DNA of 64,000 nucleotides from Pictodentalium vernedei (GCA_031216915.1 CM062294.1:32875128-32939127), one strand, 5' to 3'. Positions 31,991-42,780 are shown, counted from the stretch's first letter. The notes: generated by a model not told the origin, from the letters alone. A program made the numbers and translations.

Positions 31991-32430
31991 ATTCTCCAAA
32001 CCCGTTTTATTTGAAGAAAAACAATTGAAAAAATGTCATTTTCGATCTTGGTCTATAGGCCATGATAAAATTTTGATCTGCGAAAAGAGCAGTTTAGCAC
32101 CATTGCTTGTGTGTAGTGTGCATACAGACTAACAGACATGTTCTAATTGAGCCGCTTCCGGCAATTAGAGCACAGTAAGTGTGAATTTACTTGAGATTAG
32201 AGTACGGAGCCGACTGGCTCTCAGCCAATCAAATTACAGGTTTAGAAAGAACAACAAGGTCAAATTTAACGGATAAATTACAATGTTCTGTAAATAATAA
32301 CCTAAACAAGTCATAACAAAGCAAGTGCTTGTATACTGCAATTGCAAGATACAGATTTTCAATTCAGGGAAGCAGGGGGCTCTCATACATACTGTATTTG
32401 GATAAATTATATTCAATACACACTTATTGT
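31991..32430. other. No gene seen
   Basis: Apparently single-copy AT-rich sequence with no supported exon. Confidence 0.5.
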
Positions 32431-32643
32431 ACGATATCAAAATTTATTATTTTTTCAAATTTTTCAAAAAATGTCAACAAAACTATATCATATGACCACT
32501 CATTGGAACGAGCTGGATGAGCTCGTTCCAATGAGGGGTCACATGATATGGTTTTGTTGAAATTAATTGAAAAAATAATATTTTTTCAACTGCTGAATTT
32601 GCATATTATGCAGACGGATGCGGGCAATTCGTTGGGTAAAGGG
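32431..32643. mobile_element. TTAA-A MITE, left end lost
   Basis: It enters at ACGATATCAAAATTTATTAT. The palindrome (AACTATATCATATGACCACT) is partly diverged in one arm. The right end is TTCGTTGGGTAAAGGG TTAA (32644-32647). Confidence 0.85.
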
Positions 32644-32647
32644 TTAA

Positions 32648-32998
32648 GCTTTTTTTGTTTGTAAGGATTTGCAAACAGCTTCCAACTGCATGTTTTAAAG
32701 TTATATCCTTAATTTCCATTGCAAAGTAAAATGAGACATTGACTAGTGGTGGGATAATATGGGTGTTGTCTGGAAAGCTGATAATTGATACTTCCCATTG
32801 CAGTATGAACCTGATACCAATAGGCAGTAAAAAAATATTAGGGAACCATGCAATTCGCAAATGGCATGCTGAGTAGTTAGAGCGTGTGGTAATAGCTTGG
32901 TGTCAAACTGAACTGTACCCATATACAGTGATATTGGTTCCAATACTGTCATCGGTATTCAAATTCAGATACTTCTGTAGGCTTTCAGCATTCTGGAA
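32648..32998. other. No gene seen
   Basis: About 350 bp of apparently single-copy sequence. Confidence 0.5.
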
Positions 32999-33251
32999 CA
33001 GGCCTGAAAATAAGCAGTCTGACATTTGCAGAATGAGGTCCCCAGAGGGTGAATTTGATGATGCTATCCCATACAGTGGGCCAATTTATCCTCTGGGTAC
33101 CTCTTTCTGTTTAGTTTTGAGACCCTTATTCAGATTGAGGTTCACAGAGGGTAAATTTAGTGATGCTACCCTGCTGTGCAGGGTAGCATCACTAAATTCA
33201 CCCTCTGGGGACCTCATTTTAAAGATGACAATATGCTTATTTTCTGGCTTG
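32999..33251. mobile_element. hAT-1 MITE
   Basis: CAGGCCTGAAAATAAGCAGT to ATGCTTATTTTCTGGCTTG, flanked by TTCTGGAA (32991-32998) and TTCTAGAA (33252-33259), 7/8 match. The internal hairpin is GGGTAAATTTAGTGATGCTA against its complement. Confidence 0.92.
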
Positions 33252-33365
33252 TTCTAGAATTGTGTGCTGCAGGATCTGGCTCAAAGCTTCAACTTCAGTG
33301 GCTGCATGTGCTTCATATTATCTATGATGTGATATTTTTTATCTATTGGGGGGGGGAGGGGGAGG

Positions 33366-33723
33366 GGTACGGTGGCTCAGTAGGTAGTGGTGCAGGCTTC
33401 AAGTCAAGAGGTCCTCAGTTCGAATCCCACCTGCGGCAACAGCGTTGTGTCCTTGGGCAAGACACTTCACCCCCACTGCCCACGTGGGGGCATGTTGGCA
33501 TTGTGTACTAAGGCGTACTACATGTCAATGGTGCACCTGTCTTCAACCAATGCGAACCCTGCTTGTGTGGAGTTAGTATGTTGGGGAGCTGACGGTTGCC
33601 TGCCATTGCTTGGTGGTTCTCTGTGGGTACTGTGGCTTCCTCCACCAGTAAAACTGTCGTGGTCCTGATTAACCATTGTGCAGAAATATGTGACCTCAAA
33701 CACCAATAAATAGATAAATAGAT
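33366..33723 (+). mobile_element. tRNA-type SINE
   Basis: Head TGGCTCAGTAGGTAGTGG with B-box CAGTTCGAATCCC, then body TTGTGTCCTTGGGCAAGACA and the ACTAAGGCGTACTACATGTC block. Tail GATTAACCATTGTGCAGAAA then ACACCAATAAATAGATAAA. It is preceded by a G tract. Confidence 0.88.
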
Positions 33724-33972
33724 AATCTGTTAGGATTTGCCCAGACACTCTCCTATAAACTGTAACAAGGCAAAGATGTGAACAAATTTGGATGGCTAAA
33801 AATAATTTAGCTCTCTAACAGTAAATTTGTGAAATCACGATTTTTGACACCAAGTTTTATATTGCACATCATCAATCTTCTTGAACCAGAAGTTACTGGT
33901 CATTGACCTGAATTTTGCCAATACCGATATCATGCTGATACCAGACTTGGTGGCCAATTTGAATAACATTAC
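33724..33972. other. E2-like relic, otherwise unrecognised
   Basis: AATCTGTTAGGATTTGCC and CACTCTCCTATAAACTGTAA are pieces of an E2 core arm, followed by AAAAATAATTTAGC. The rest is unassigned. Confidence 0.5.
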
Positions 33973-33981
33973 TGATAATCT

Positions 33982-34368
33982 AGGGTGGCATTGCAGTAAC
34001 CGGTTCTCATCAGATCACTGAAGTTAAGCAACGTCAAGCCTGGTTAGTCCTCGGATGGGTGACCGGCTGAGCAATCGATTCGGACTCCCACGTTGTGTCC
34101 TTGGGCAAGGCACTTAACCCAATTGTCCACATGGGGGCACAATGACGCCATGTACTAAGGCGTACTGCACGTCGATGGTGCGCATGTCTTCAACCCTGTC
34201 AGTGCTGCAGTGCAGAGATACGATGTTGGGGAGCTGGCAGCTGCTCGTCGTTGCTCGGTGGTTCTCTCTGGGTACTCTGGCTTCCTCCACCCGTAAAACT
34301 GTCACGGTCATGATTAGCCATTGTGCATAAGTATGTCACCTTAAACACCAATAAATAAATAATAATAG
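33982..34368 (+). mobile_element. 5S-rRNA-derived SINE, best-preserved head
   Basis: It is flanked by TGATAATCT (33973-33981, 34369-34377). The head reads TTCTCATCAGATCACTGAAG, TTAAGCAACGTCAAGCCTGG, TTAGTCCTCGGATGGGTGACC, which aligns with the 3' two-thirds of 5S rRNA including its internal control region. Body and tail are shared with the tRNA-type SINEs. Confidence 0.93.
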
Positions 34369-34487
34369 TGATAATCTTAATTTGTAAATTACATGGGTTG
34401 ATGAGGCCAATTCATTAGGTGAAGGGCTAACCATTTTTTGTTTGTTATATTGTTTCTCATCCTGCACTGAAATTTCTTTCCCATTAA

Positions 34488-34729
34488 CCCTTTACCCAAC
34501 GAATCGCCATCATCCGCCCACGTAATATGCAAATTGAGCAGTTGAAAAAATTTGATTTTTCAAAATATTTCAACAAAACCATATCATGTGACCCCCTCAT
34601 TGGAACGAGCTCATTGACCTTGTTCCAATGAGGGGTTACATGATATGGTTTTGTTGAAATTTTTTGAAAAAATTTAAAAAATGATATTTAAAATAATAAA
34701 TTTTGATATCGTCTACGTTGGGTAAAGGG
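34488..34729. mobile_element. TTAA-A MITE
   Basis: TTAA (34484-34487) CCCTTTACCCAACGAATC to GTCTACGTTGGGTAAAGGG with the right target decayed to ATAA. The palindrome is AACCATATCATGTGACCCCC to GGAACGAGCTCATTGACCT. Confidence 0.9.
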
Positions 34730-34992
34730 ATAAAACCCACAGCCGACAGTTCCCTTTGTTTAACCTTTGCTGTTTTCTGAAAGAACATCACAATAAGTGT
34801 GCATTATTTTTAAGAAAGAGCAGGAATTTTTAATAGAATTACAGGGAATCCTTTTAGATAATGCACCGTTATTGTTCTGACAAAAACATCTAATCTTACT
34901 GGACAAAGTATTTACCAGGAGTTTCTACTGAAACATGCACCATGTGCTGTTCCATGAGTTATGCCAAATGATAAAAAACTGTGTATTTAATT
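34730..34992. other. No gene seen
   Basis: Apparently single-copy AT-rich sequence. Confidence 0.5.
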
Positions 34993-35401
34993 TTTTCAGG
35001 CTTGGCAGTCTAGAAAATCAAGGAGAGCAAAACAATTGCCCTCACCAGATTGCTTGGGAGTGCAATTGCACCTGCAATTTTTTAATTTTTCAATACAAAA
35101 ACTTGTATGATGTGTTGGTTACAGTACGTAGAGGGTGGATTGTCACCCAATCTCCCATGAAGTGGCAGTATCAACCAAGATACTAATCTTAAATTTTGTA
35201 CAGAAATACAAGAAGCACAAGCCAAGTTTCAACCAGTGGACCTCCGGGTTTAACTTGGAGGTCCATTGGCTGAAATTTTGCTATGGTAATTACGCTTTGC
35301 ATCAAATTAGCATTTACTGCCCAAACAGGTCTGGCAGTCCAGAAAATCAAGTGGTGCAAAAAATTGCCCTCCTCATTTTTTTCTAGGAGTGCCAGGTCTG
35401 T
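34993..35401. mobile_element. hAT-like MITE with an M-type core
   Basis: The left end CAGGCTTGGCAGTCTAGAAA and right end TTCTAGGAGTGCCAGGTCTG are inverted. The left end also matches the minus strand of 63630-63708. Inside, CAGTGGACCTCCGGGTTTAA to GGAGGTCCATTGGCTGAAAT is the same hairpin core as in the TA-M MITEs. No clean 8-bp duplication, so the class is less certain. Confidence 0.6.
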
Positions 35402-35451
35402 TGTTTATTCTTCCCAATGTGACAAAATTATTTCAGTTTTTTCTGCATTAA

Positions 35452-35616
35452 CCCTTTACCCAACGCAGACTATATCAAAATTTATTATTTTAAATATCAT
35501 TTTTAAAAATGTTTTCAAAAAATTTCAACAAAACCATATCATGTGACCCCTCGTTGGAATGAACTGCTGAATTTGCATATTATGCTGGCGGTTGCTGGCG
35601 ATTCGTTAGCAAAGGG
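35452..35616. mobile_element. TTAA-A MITE with half its core deleted
   Basis: TTAA (35448-35451) CCCTTTACCCAACGCAG to GATTCGTTAGCAAAGGG TTAA (35617-35620). The left arm of the palindrome is present; after TTGGAATGAACTG it jumps to the right-end region. Its right TTAA is also the left TTAA of the following E element. Confidence 0.88.
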
Positions 35617-35620
35617 TTAA

Positions 35621-35944
35621 CTGGTGGAGTGCTGAATTTTTTTTTCAAAGTGGTTTGAAACATGAGTAATTTTTTTTAAAGATACCATCCTGCCAGCAAG
35701 GGGAGCTTTAGTATACCATGACTTTGATAAAAAATAATTGTTTTTTGTACAATTTATTGGAGAGTGCCCATTGGCACTCTCAAATAAATTGTAACAAAAA
35801 AAAATGATACAAATATTTTTCTTCAACTGTTGCAAAAACAACAAGCGAATGCTTTCAGTGTAAAGCCACTAAAGTGGCCTCCAGCACAGTGGCCTCCAGC
35901 ACTTTTCACTAGAGCCATGGTAGTGGCTTCTAGTACTCAACCAG
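35621..35944. mobile_element. TTAA-E MITE, near complete, abutting A
   Basis: CTGGTGGAGTGCTGAATTTT directly after the shared TTAA, and TAGTACTCAACCAG TTAA (35945-35948) at the right. The core is TTATTGGAGAGTGCCCATTGGCACTCTC-type. GTGGCCTCCAGCAC is duplicated near 35876. Confidence 0.9.
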
Positions 35945-36059
35945 TTAAAGAGGGGAGGTGGGAAACAGAAAAAATCTCAAGGAACATATGATTGTCCCCC
36001 GAAAAAACTGACTATTAAAATTGCCTGTGTTGGTCCGTGTGTGCATGCATCCGTCCCAC

Positions 36060-36740
36060 TTTGGTTTCCCGATGATAACTTTAGTTATAGTTGGCCAAAT
36101 CAAAGGAAATTTGATTTGTGGGTGTATAAAGATAAAATACAGGTCAAATTGAAATCGGGATGATCTCCGACAATTTTTGCGAGAGTTATGCCCCTTTATT
36201 TTACTTCAAAAATTCATTTTTTGGGGTTTCCCAATGATAACTTCAGTGATAGTAGGCCAAATCAAATGAAATTTGGTACATAGATGTACCAATGTACATC
36301 CATGTACGTAATATACAGATGAGGTTTGAATCGAGGTGCAGTTTGACAAATTTTGCCAGAGTTATGCCCCCTTTTTCGACTACAAAAATTCATTTATTTT
36401 TGTTTCCTGATGATAACTTCAGTTATATATGGCCAAATCAAATGGCAATTGGTATGTTGGTGTATCAACATAAAATACACGGCAAGTTCAAATAAGGGTG
36501 TGGTCCATCAAGTTTTGTCAGAGTTATTCCCCTTTTTCAACTTAGAAAATTCTTCTTTTTTTTTTGTTTCCTGATGATAACTTTAGTTGCTGTTGACCGA
36601 TGCAAATAAAATTTGGTATGTAGGTGTATCAACATAACATACAGGTCAAGTTCAAATCATGGTTAGGTCCAACATTTTTTGCCAAAGTTATGTTCCTTTT
36701 TCAACATCAAAAAATTCAATTTTTTTCAAATCTCGAATTT
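36060..36740. repeat. 160-180-bp tandem repeat, about four units
   Basis: Units contain GATGATAACTTCAGTTATA, GGCCAAATCAAATG, AAATTTGGTA(TG/CA), AAATACAGGTCAAGTT and CAGAGTTATGCCCC. Such repeats are widespread in marine invertebrates, from general knowledge. Frames across it do not represent proteins. A G tract follows (36756-36782). Confidence 0.75.
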
Positions 36741-36960
36741 CATACTTTTTTTGGGGAGGGGGGGGGGGGGGGAGGGGGGGAAGGGACATGTGGCCGGGCG
36801 GCCTTTTATTTTTAACTTTTGTCATATTAGACCATCCACCCACCTCTCACAATTTTTTTACCATTTTTTCTATTTTTTTCTGACCAATTTTTAACATCCA
36901 ACCCCCTTTGATGGATATTCATAATCATACTCAGTATTCACTATAGTTTAAAAATGTTTA

Positions 36961-37165
36961 CCCCATGCACCCTGATGTCGAAATCTCTAAATTTCAGTCT
37001 GCTAATTTTTCCCATGATGCAACTAGGAATTTAATCAGTTCGATCTTGTTTGACAGAGCTCATGGAGCTCTGTCAAACAAGATTGAATTGGTTAATTTCC
37101 TAGTTGCATTATGAGAAATAATTGCATGTTGAAGTTTTAATATTTTGACACCAGAGTGCAGAGGG
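36961..37165. mobile_element. TTAA-D MITE
   Basis: TTTA (decayed) CCCCATGCACCCTGATGTC to ACACCAGAGTGCAGAGGG TTAA. The palindromic core is GATCTTGTTTGACAGAGCTC-ATG-GAGCTCTGTCAAACAAGAT. Outer arms have ATGCAACTAGGAATTTAA. Confidence 0.85.
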
Positions 37166-37353
37166 TTAACTAACAGTGGTGGTCTCTATATCTAGTAATA
37201 TTTGTCTGCAGTCTTCATGGGAAGTAATTGATGAGAATGTTGTATTGAGAAACTTATGTAAAATATGGTGAATTATCTGCAAGTTTGTGGTCTATATACT
37301 CGATATCATCACAGTATTGAGGATTTATTGTTTGGATCATGGGGTGAGATTAA

Positions 37354-37557
37354 CCCCCTGCACACTGATGTCAAAATATCTAAATTTCAGGCAGAAAAAA
37401 TTTCCCACAATGCACCTAGAAATTTAACCAATTCAGTCTCATTTGACAGAGCTCATTGAGATCTGTCAAACGAGATTGAATTGGTTAAATTTCTAAATGC
37501 ATTATGGGAAAAAACAGCTTCCTGAAATTTTGGTATTTTGACATCAGAGTGAAGGGG
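37354..37557. mobile_element. TTAA-D MITE
   Basis: TTAA (37350-37353) CCCCCTGCACACTGATGTCA to ACATCAGAGTGAAGGGG TTAA (37558-37561). Core CATTTGACAGAGCTCATTGA and its complement. It lies about 190 bp from the previous D copy. Confidence 0.9.
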
Positions 37558-37694
37558 TTAATCAAATGATCACAGTTTTATTTTCACCAATCCTAATTTC
37601 CAGAATTGAACATATATGTAGAGTTGTATGCTTGTTTCCATGTTAAACATGGACTATGAAATACTAGAATAGACCAATATTTTAATTGGGATGC

Positions 37695-37855
37695 CCCCAC
37701 GAGAACTCCAGGAAGTGAAGCAGTGCTTGTTTACTGTGGTAAACAAGCTATGTTTCACTGGTAAAATAGGACCCAGTCACTAACTTCTAAAATAGGCAAC
37801 ATGGGGTATAAACGGTTGACTGATCTTGACTTTGTCTCCATGTTGTGTTCATCCT
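37695..37855 (+). repeat. Dispersed repeat F
   Basis: GAACTCCAGGAAGTGAAGCA, then AAAATAGGACCCAGTCAC, AAAATAGGCAACATGGGG and TTTGTCTCCATGTTGTG. It is adjacent to a minus-strand SINE. Confidence 0.6.
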
Positions 37856-37862
37856 GATTAAT

Positions 37863-38247
37863 TAATTTATTTATTGGTGTTTAAGGTCACATACTTATGC
37901 ACAATAGCTAATCATGACCATGACAGTTTTATGGGTGGAGGAAGCCGGAGTACCCAGAGAGAACCATGAGCAACGACGAGCAGCTGCCAGCATCGTAACT
38001 CCACACTGCAGCACAGGCAGGGTTAGATTGAAGACATGCGTACCATCAACGTGCAGTACACCTTAGTAGACAGCGTCCTCGTGCCCCCATGGGAACAATC
38101 GGGGTTAAGTGCCTTGCCCAAGGACACAACTCGGGAGTCCAAATTGATCGCTCAGACGGTCACCCATCCAATGGTTAACCGGGCTTGACGTTGCTTAACT
38201 TCGGTAATCTGACAAGAACCGGTTACCGCAACGCCACTGCACCCCCA
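37863..38247 (-). mobile_element. 5S-rRNA-derived SINE
   Basis: Minus strand: a tail (TTTATTTATTGGTGTTTAAG) at the left and a 5S-like head at the right (complement of CCGGTTCTTGTCAGATTACC, AAGTTAAGCAACGTCAAGCC). All body blocks are present. Confidence 0.88.
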
Positions 38248-38303
38248 TGGGTTAGGAGGTGAAGGAGGGTTTAAAGTCACATTTAGTGTCTATGGCTAGT
38301 TAA

Positions 38304-38820
38304 CCCTTTACCTAACACAAAAGAATGATGACAGTTGCAAACAAAAGTCTTTTAACTCATTTTTTTTTCATTTTTGCGCAAAAAGTTGAGCTTGTTCCAA
38401 TGAGTGGTCATAAGCTATGTTTTTGTGGCAAAAAATGAAAAAATAATGAAAATTGAATGGGGATTTTTTGTGAACAGCTCCAGTCAGTTTTTAGCTGTGT
38501 TAGATTGGTTGAAGACATGGGCACCATCGAAGTGCAGTATGCCTTAGTATAAGGCGTCATAGTGGACAATGGGGGGTTAAGTACCTTGCCCAAGGACACA
38601 GAGCAGGAGTCCGAATCAATTGCTCAGACGGTCACCCATCCGATTTTTTGACTCAAAAACATAGGTTATGACCTCTCATTGGAACGAGCTCATCGAGCTC
38701 GTTCCAATGAGGGGTCATAACCAATGTTTTTGAGAAAAAAAATGAAAAAATTATGAAAATTAATTGGCGATGTTTGTGAATATCGCTGACAGTTTTTGAC
38801 TGTTATGTTGGATAAAGAGT
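38304..38820. mobile_element. Two B MITE pieces with a SINE fragment between
   Basis: The left B starts TTAA CCCTTTACCTAACACAAA and runs to GCTCCAGTCAGTTTTTAGC. A minus-strand SINE fragment (about 38498-38640; AGATTGGTTGAAGACATGG to CAGACGGTCACCCATCC) follows. Then a B core and right end (CATAGGTTATGACCTCTCAT to GTTATGTTGGATAAAGAG TTAA) complete it. Confidence 0.7.
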
Positions 38821-38821
38821 T

Positions 38822-39023
38822 AATCAGTTAAAAATAAATCACTATTCCAAATTTATTCATTTTTTTTCATCTAAAACAAAGGTTTTGACCCATAATAGGA
38901 ACAAGTTGAGCCCAGGGGTCATAACCTATGTTTTGGAAGCCAAAAATGAAAATATTTTGTAAATCAAGCTCTTCTTGGCAAATGTCTTCTTTTGGTCATG
39001 CTACATTTGTAGCTGAAGGGTTA
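38822..39023. mobile_element. Decayed B/C-core MITE
   Basis: The core has CATCTAAAACAAAGGTTTTG on one side and GGTCATAACCTATGTTTTGG then AAGCCAAAAATG on the other, so it is C-like. The right edge is GCTGAAGGGTTAA. Confidence 0.55.
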
Positions 39024-39137
39024 AAATGTCTGCTCTTGACCAAACTTTCGATTTGAAATGCCTAAATTAAGAATATTTTCTCTGAAACAAGCTACTTTAT
39101 CAAGTTACACCCCAGAAGTGCCCTCTTCTCTTCTCTG

Positions 39138-39736
39138 GTGGCTCAGTGGTTATGGCATCGGACTTCAATCCAAAAGGTCAACAGTTCGATCTTTTGCCAA
39201 GGGTAACTGCATTATGTCCTTGGGCAAGGCCAGGCCTGAAATTAAGCAGTCTGACATTTGCAGAATGAGGTCCCCAGAGGGTGAATTTGCTGATGCTATC
39301 TTATGCAGTGGGCCAATTTATCCTCTGGGTGCCTCTTTTCTGTTCAGGTTGGAGACCCTGATTCAGATTGAGGTTCACAGAAGTTCAATTTAGTCAGGGT
39401 AGCGTCACCAAATTCACCCTCTGGGGACCTCATTTTGCAGCTGTCAGTCTGCTTATTTTTTGTCTTGGGCAAGGCACTTAATCCCAATTGCCCACATGGG
39501 GGGGGGGGGGGGGGCACTTTGTGCTAAGGTTTACTGCATGTGGATGGTGCACTTGTCTTCAACCAATGCTAATCCTGCTTGTGGAGTGAGTATGTTGGTG
39601 AGTCTTCTTGTTGCTCGCCATTGCTCGGTGGTTCTCCCTGGGTACTCTGGCTCTCTTCCACATGCAAAATTGTTCAACACAAGGTGCCCTGGCTGTTGAA
39701 AGTGTCATTAAACCCCAATAAATAAATAAATAAATA
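39138..39736 (+). mobile_element. tRNA-type SINE interrupted by hAT-1
   Basis: Head TGGCTCAGTGGTTATGGCAT with B-box CAGTTCGATC. The body stops at TCCTTGGGCAAGGC, resumes after the hAT-1 insert as GGCAAGGCACTTAATCCC, contains a G tract, and ends TCATTAAACCCCAATAAATA. Confidence 0.9.
39231..39467. mobile_element. hAT-1 MITE in SINE body
   Basis: CAGGCCTGAAATTAAGCAGT to GCTTATTTTTTGTCTTG. A perfect 8-bp duplication GGCAAGGC lies at 39223-39230 and 39468-39475, which other SINE copies carry once. Confidence 0.93.
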
Positions 39737-40112
39737 ATTTCCCTTCTCTGAAAAATGTCTGAATCTGCCCTGCTATTTTGTGATTTGAAATAAATGAAGA
39801 TAAGTCGAAAATTTATTCTGTCATACAGTAACTGGACTAATATATTATTCTGCCTAATGATGTGGTCTAAGTTCTTGCATGAACTGCAAACACCTAGAAA
39901 ACACATTATATTTTCTACCATACCTTGGGAACAATGTGATATCACTTTACAAACTGAAAACTGATGTAATGAACCTTAAAAAATAGAATTCTATCTAAAA
40001 ATAGGGGTCTATAACCATTAAAACATCACTAATGACGATTTTTTAATGTTGATATTAATGCTATACCTGGTTGCAAATGAGAACTAGAATAAATAAAAAT
40101 ACACAGTGTATT
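39737..40112. other. No gene seen
   Basis: Apparently single-copy AT-rich sequence. Confidence 0.5.
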
Positions 40113-40116
40113 TTAA

Positions 40117-40344
40117 CTGGTAGAATGCTGGAAGTCCATATTTGGGCTTTGAGCAAAAGTTCATCAACCAAAACCAAAAAGGCTTCATATTCTGTGGAAA
40201 TTATTATTTTTTAAGTGAAATTATTTAGTGTGTAAAGCTTTGCCTTGTTATAATTTATGGGAGAGTGCCTATATTATTATATTATAACAAGGCAAAAACA
40301 TGTGAACAAAGTTTTGATGACAAAAAATAATTTAGCACTGCCAG
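40117..40344. mobile_element. TTAA-E2 MITE at the edge of the 47-bp array
   Basis: TTAA (40113-40116) CTGGTAGAATGCTGGAAG on the left and AATAATTTAGCACTGCCAG on the right. Part of the core (GGGAGAGTGCC, then ATTATTATATTATAACAAGG) is damaged. Its last bases are the start of the 47-bp array unit. Confidence 0.82.
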
Positions 40345-42530
40345 ATAATAAGAGGGCGTGTGATGGCTCAGTGGTTACGTAGCACTGCCAGGTAATAAGA
40401 GGGCGTGTGATGGCTCAGTGGTTACATAGCAATGCCAGTTAATAAGAGGGCGTGTGGTGGCACAGTGGTTACGTAGCACTGCCAGTTAATAAGAGGGTGT
40501 GTGGTGGCTCAGTGGTTATATAGCACTGCCAGTTAATAAGAGGGTGTGTGGTGGCTCAGTGGTTATATAGCACTGCCAGTTAATAAGAGGGTGTGTGGTG
40601 GCTCAGTGGTTATGTAGCACTGCCAGTTAATAAGAGGGTGTGTGGTGGCTCAGTGGTTACATAGCACTGTCAGTTAATAAGAGGGTGCGTGGTGGCTCAG
40701 TGGTTACGTAGCACTTCCAGTTAATAAGAGGGTGGGTGGTGGCTCAGTGGTTACGTAGCACTTCCAGTTAATAAGAGGGTGTGTGGTGGCTCAGTGGTTA
40801 CATAGCACTGCCAGTTAATAAGAGGGCATGTGGTGGCTCAGTGGTTACGTAGCACTGCCAGTTAATATGAGGGTTTGTGGAGGCCCAGTGGTTACGTAGC
40901 AGTGCCAGTTAATAAGAGGGTGTTTGGTGGCTCAGTGGTTATGTAGCACTGCCAGTTAATAAGAGGGTGTGTGGTGGCTCAGTGGTTACATAGCACTGCC
41001 AGTTAATAAGAGGGTGTGTGGTGGCTCAGTGGTTACGTAGCAGTGCTAGTTAATAAGAGGGTGTGTGGTGGCACAGTGGTTACATAGCACTGCCAGTTAA
41101 TAAGAGGGCGTGTGGTGGCTCAGTGGTTACGTAGCACTGCCAGTTAATAAGAGGATGTGTGGTGGCTCAGTGGTTACAGAGCACTGCCAGTTAATAAGAG
41201 GGCGTGTGGTGGCTCAGTGGTTACATAGCACTGCCAGTTAATAAGAGGGTGTGTGGTGGCTCAGTGGTTACGTAGCACTGCCAGTTAATATGAGGGTTTG
41301 TGGAGGCTCAGTGGTTACGTAGCACTGCCAGTTAATAAAAGGGCATGTGGTGGCTCAGTGGTTACGTAGCACTGCCAGTTAATAAAAGGGTGTGTGGTGG
41401 CTCAGTGGTTACGTAGCACTGCCAGTTAATAAAAGGGCATGTGATGGCTCAGTGGTTACGTAGCACTGCCAGTTAATAAGAGGGCGTGTGGTGGCTCAGT
41501 GGTTATATAGCACTGCCAGTTAATAAGAGGGTGTGTGGTGGCTCAGTGATTATGTAGCACTGCCAGTTAATAAGAGGGTGTGTGGTGGCTCAGTGGTTAC
41601 ATAGCACTGTCAGTTAATAAGAGGGTGTGTGGTGGCTCAGTGGTTACGTAGCACTTCCAGTTAATAAGAGGGTGGGTGGTGGCTCAGTGGTTACGTAGCA
41701 CTTCCAGTTAATAAGAGGGCGTGTGGTGGCTCAGTGGTTACATAGCACTGCCAGTTAATAAGAGGACGTGTGGTGGCTCAGTGGTTATGTAGCACTGCCA
41801 GTTAATAAGAGGGTTTGTGGTGGCTCAGTGATTACATAGCACTGCCAGTTAATAAGAGGGTGTGTGGTGGCTCAGTGGTTATGTAGCACTGCCAGTTAAT
41901 AAGAGGGTGTGTGGTGGCTCAGTCGTTACATAGCACTGCCAGTTAATAAGAGGGCGTGTGGTGGCTCAGTGGTTACATAGCACTGCCAGTTAATAAGAGG
42001 GTGTGTGGTGGCTCAGTGGTTATGTAGCACTGCCAGTTTATAAGAGGGTGTGTGGTGGCTCAGTGGTTACGTAGCACTGCCAGTTAATAAGAGGGCGTGT
42101 GGTGGCTCAGTGTTTACGTAGCACTGCCAGTTAATAAGAGGGCGTGTGGTGGCTCAGTGGTTACATAGCACTGCCAGTTAATAAGAGGGTGTGTGGAGGC
42201 TCAGTGGTTACATAGCACTGCCAGTTAATAAGAGGCTGTGTGGTGTCTCAGTGGTTACGTAGCACTGCCAGTTAATAAGAGGTTGTTTGGTGGTTCAGTG
42301 GTTACGTAGCACTGCCAGTTAATAAGAGGGTGTGTGGTGGCTCAGTGGTTACATAGCACTGCCAGTTAATAAGAGGGTGTGTGGTGGCTCAGTGGTTACG
42401 TAGCATTGCCAGTTAATAAGAGGGCATGTGGTGGGACCGTGGTTATGTAGCACTGCCAGTTAATAAGAGGGTGTGTGGTGTCTCAGTGGTTACGTAGCAC
42501 TGCCAGTTAATAAAAGGGTGTGTGGTGGCT
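40335..42530. repeat. 47-bp minisatellite, about 46 copies, E2/SINE junction unit
   Basis: The unit is TAGCACTGCCAGTTAATAAG followed by AGGGTGTGTGGTGGCTCAGT and GGTTACG. The first part is the right end of an E2 MITE plus its TTAA. The second is a SINE head with A-box TGGCTCAGTGG. The array sits between an E2 element on the left and a SINE body on the right, so the junction itself was amplified. Units differ by single changes (CGTGTGG/TGTGTGG/CATGTGG; TACG/TACA/TATG), and some variants recur in blocks. Confidence 0.93.
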
Positions 42531-42780
42531 CAGTGTTTATGGAAATGAACTTCAAACCGAGAGGTACATGGATCGATCCCACACCAGGGGTACCTAAGGC
42601 GTACTGCACGTCGATGGTGCATCTGTCTTCAACAATGCTAACCCTGCTTGTGTGGAGTTGCACAGTCTGACAGTTGCTTGCCATTGCTCAGTGGTTCTTT
42701 CTGGGTACTCTGGCTTCCTCTACCCATCAAACTGAAGTCACCCCGGCTGTTGAAGGTGTCATCAAATCCCAATAAATATA
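42519..42780 (+). mobile_element. tRNA-type SINE at the right end of the array
   Basis: GTGTGGTGGCTCAGTGTTTA continues as GGAAATGAACTTCAAACCGA and GATCGATCCC (B-box), then GGCGTACTGCACGTCGATGG. Tail GTCATCAAATCCCAATAAAT. Part of the body is deleted: the TTGTGTCCTTGGGCAAG block is missing. Confidence 0.85.

Noticed and set aside
33982..34060. Genuine 5S rRNA gene
   Set aside because: Only the 3' part of 5S is represented, it is fused to a SINE body and tail, and it has a target duplication.
36292..36894. Several short plus-strand frames at 36.3-36.9 kb
   Set aside because: They lie in a 160-180-bp tandem repeat and a G tract; peptides are repeats of the same non-coding unit.
40335..42530. 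CRISPR-like regular array
   Set aside because: Units are contiguous with no unique spacers, and the sequence is clearly eukaryotic.
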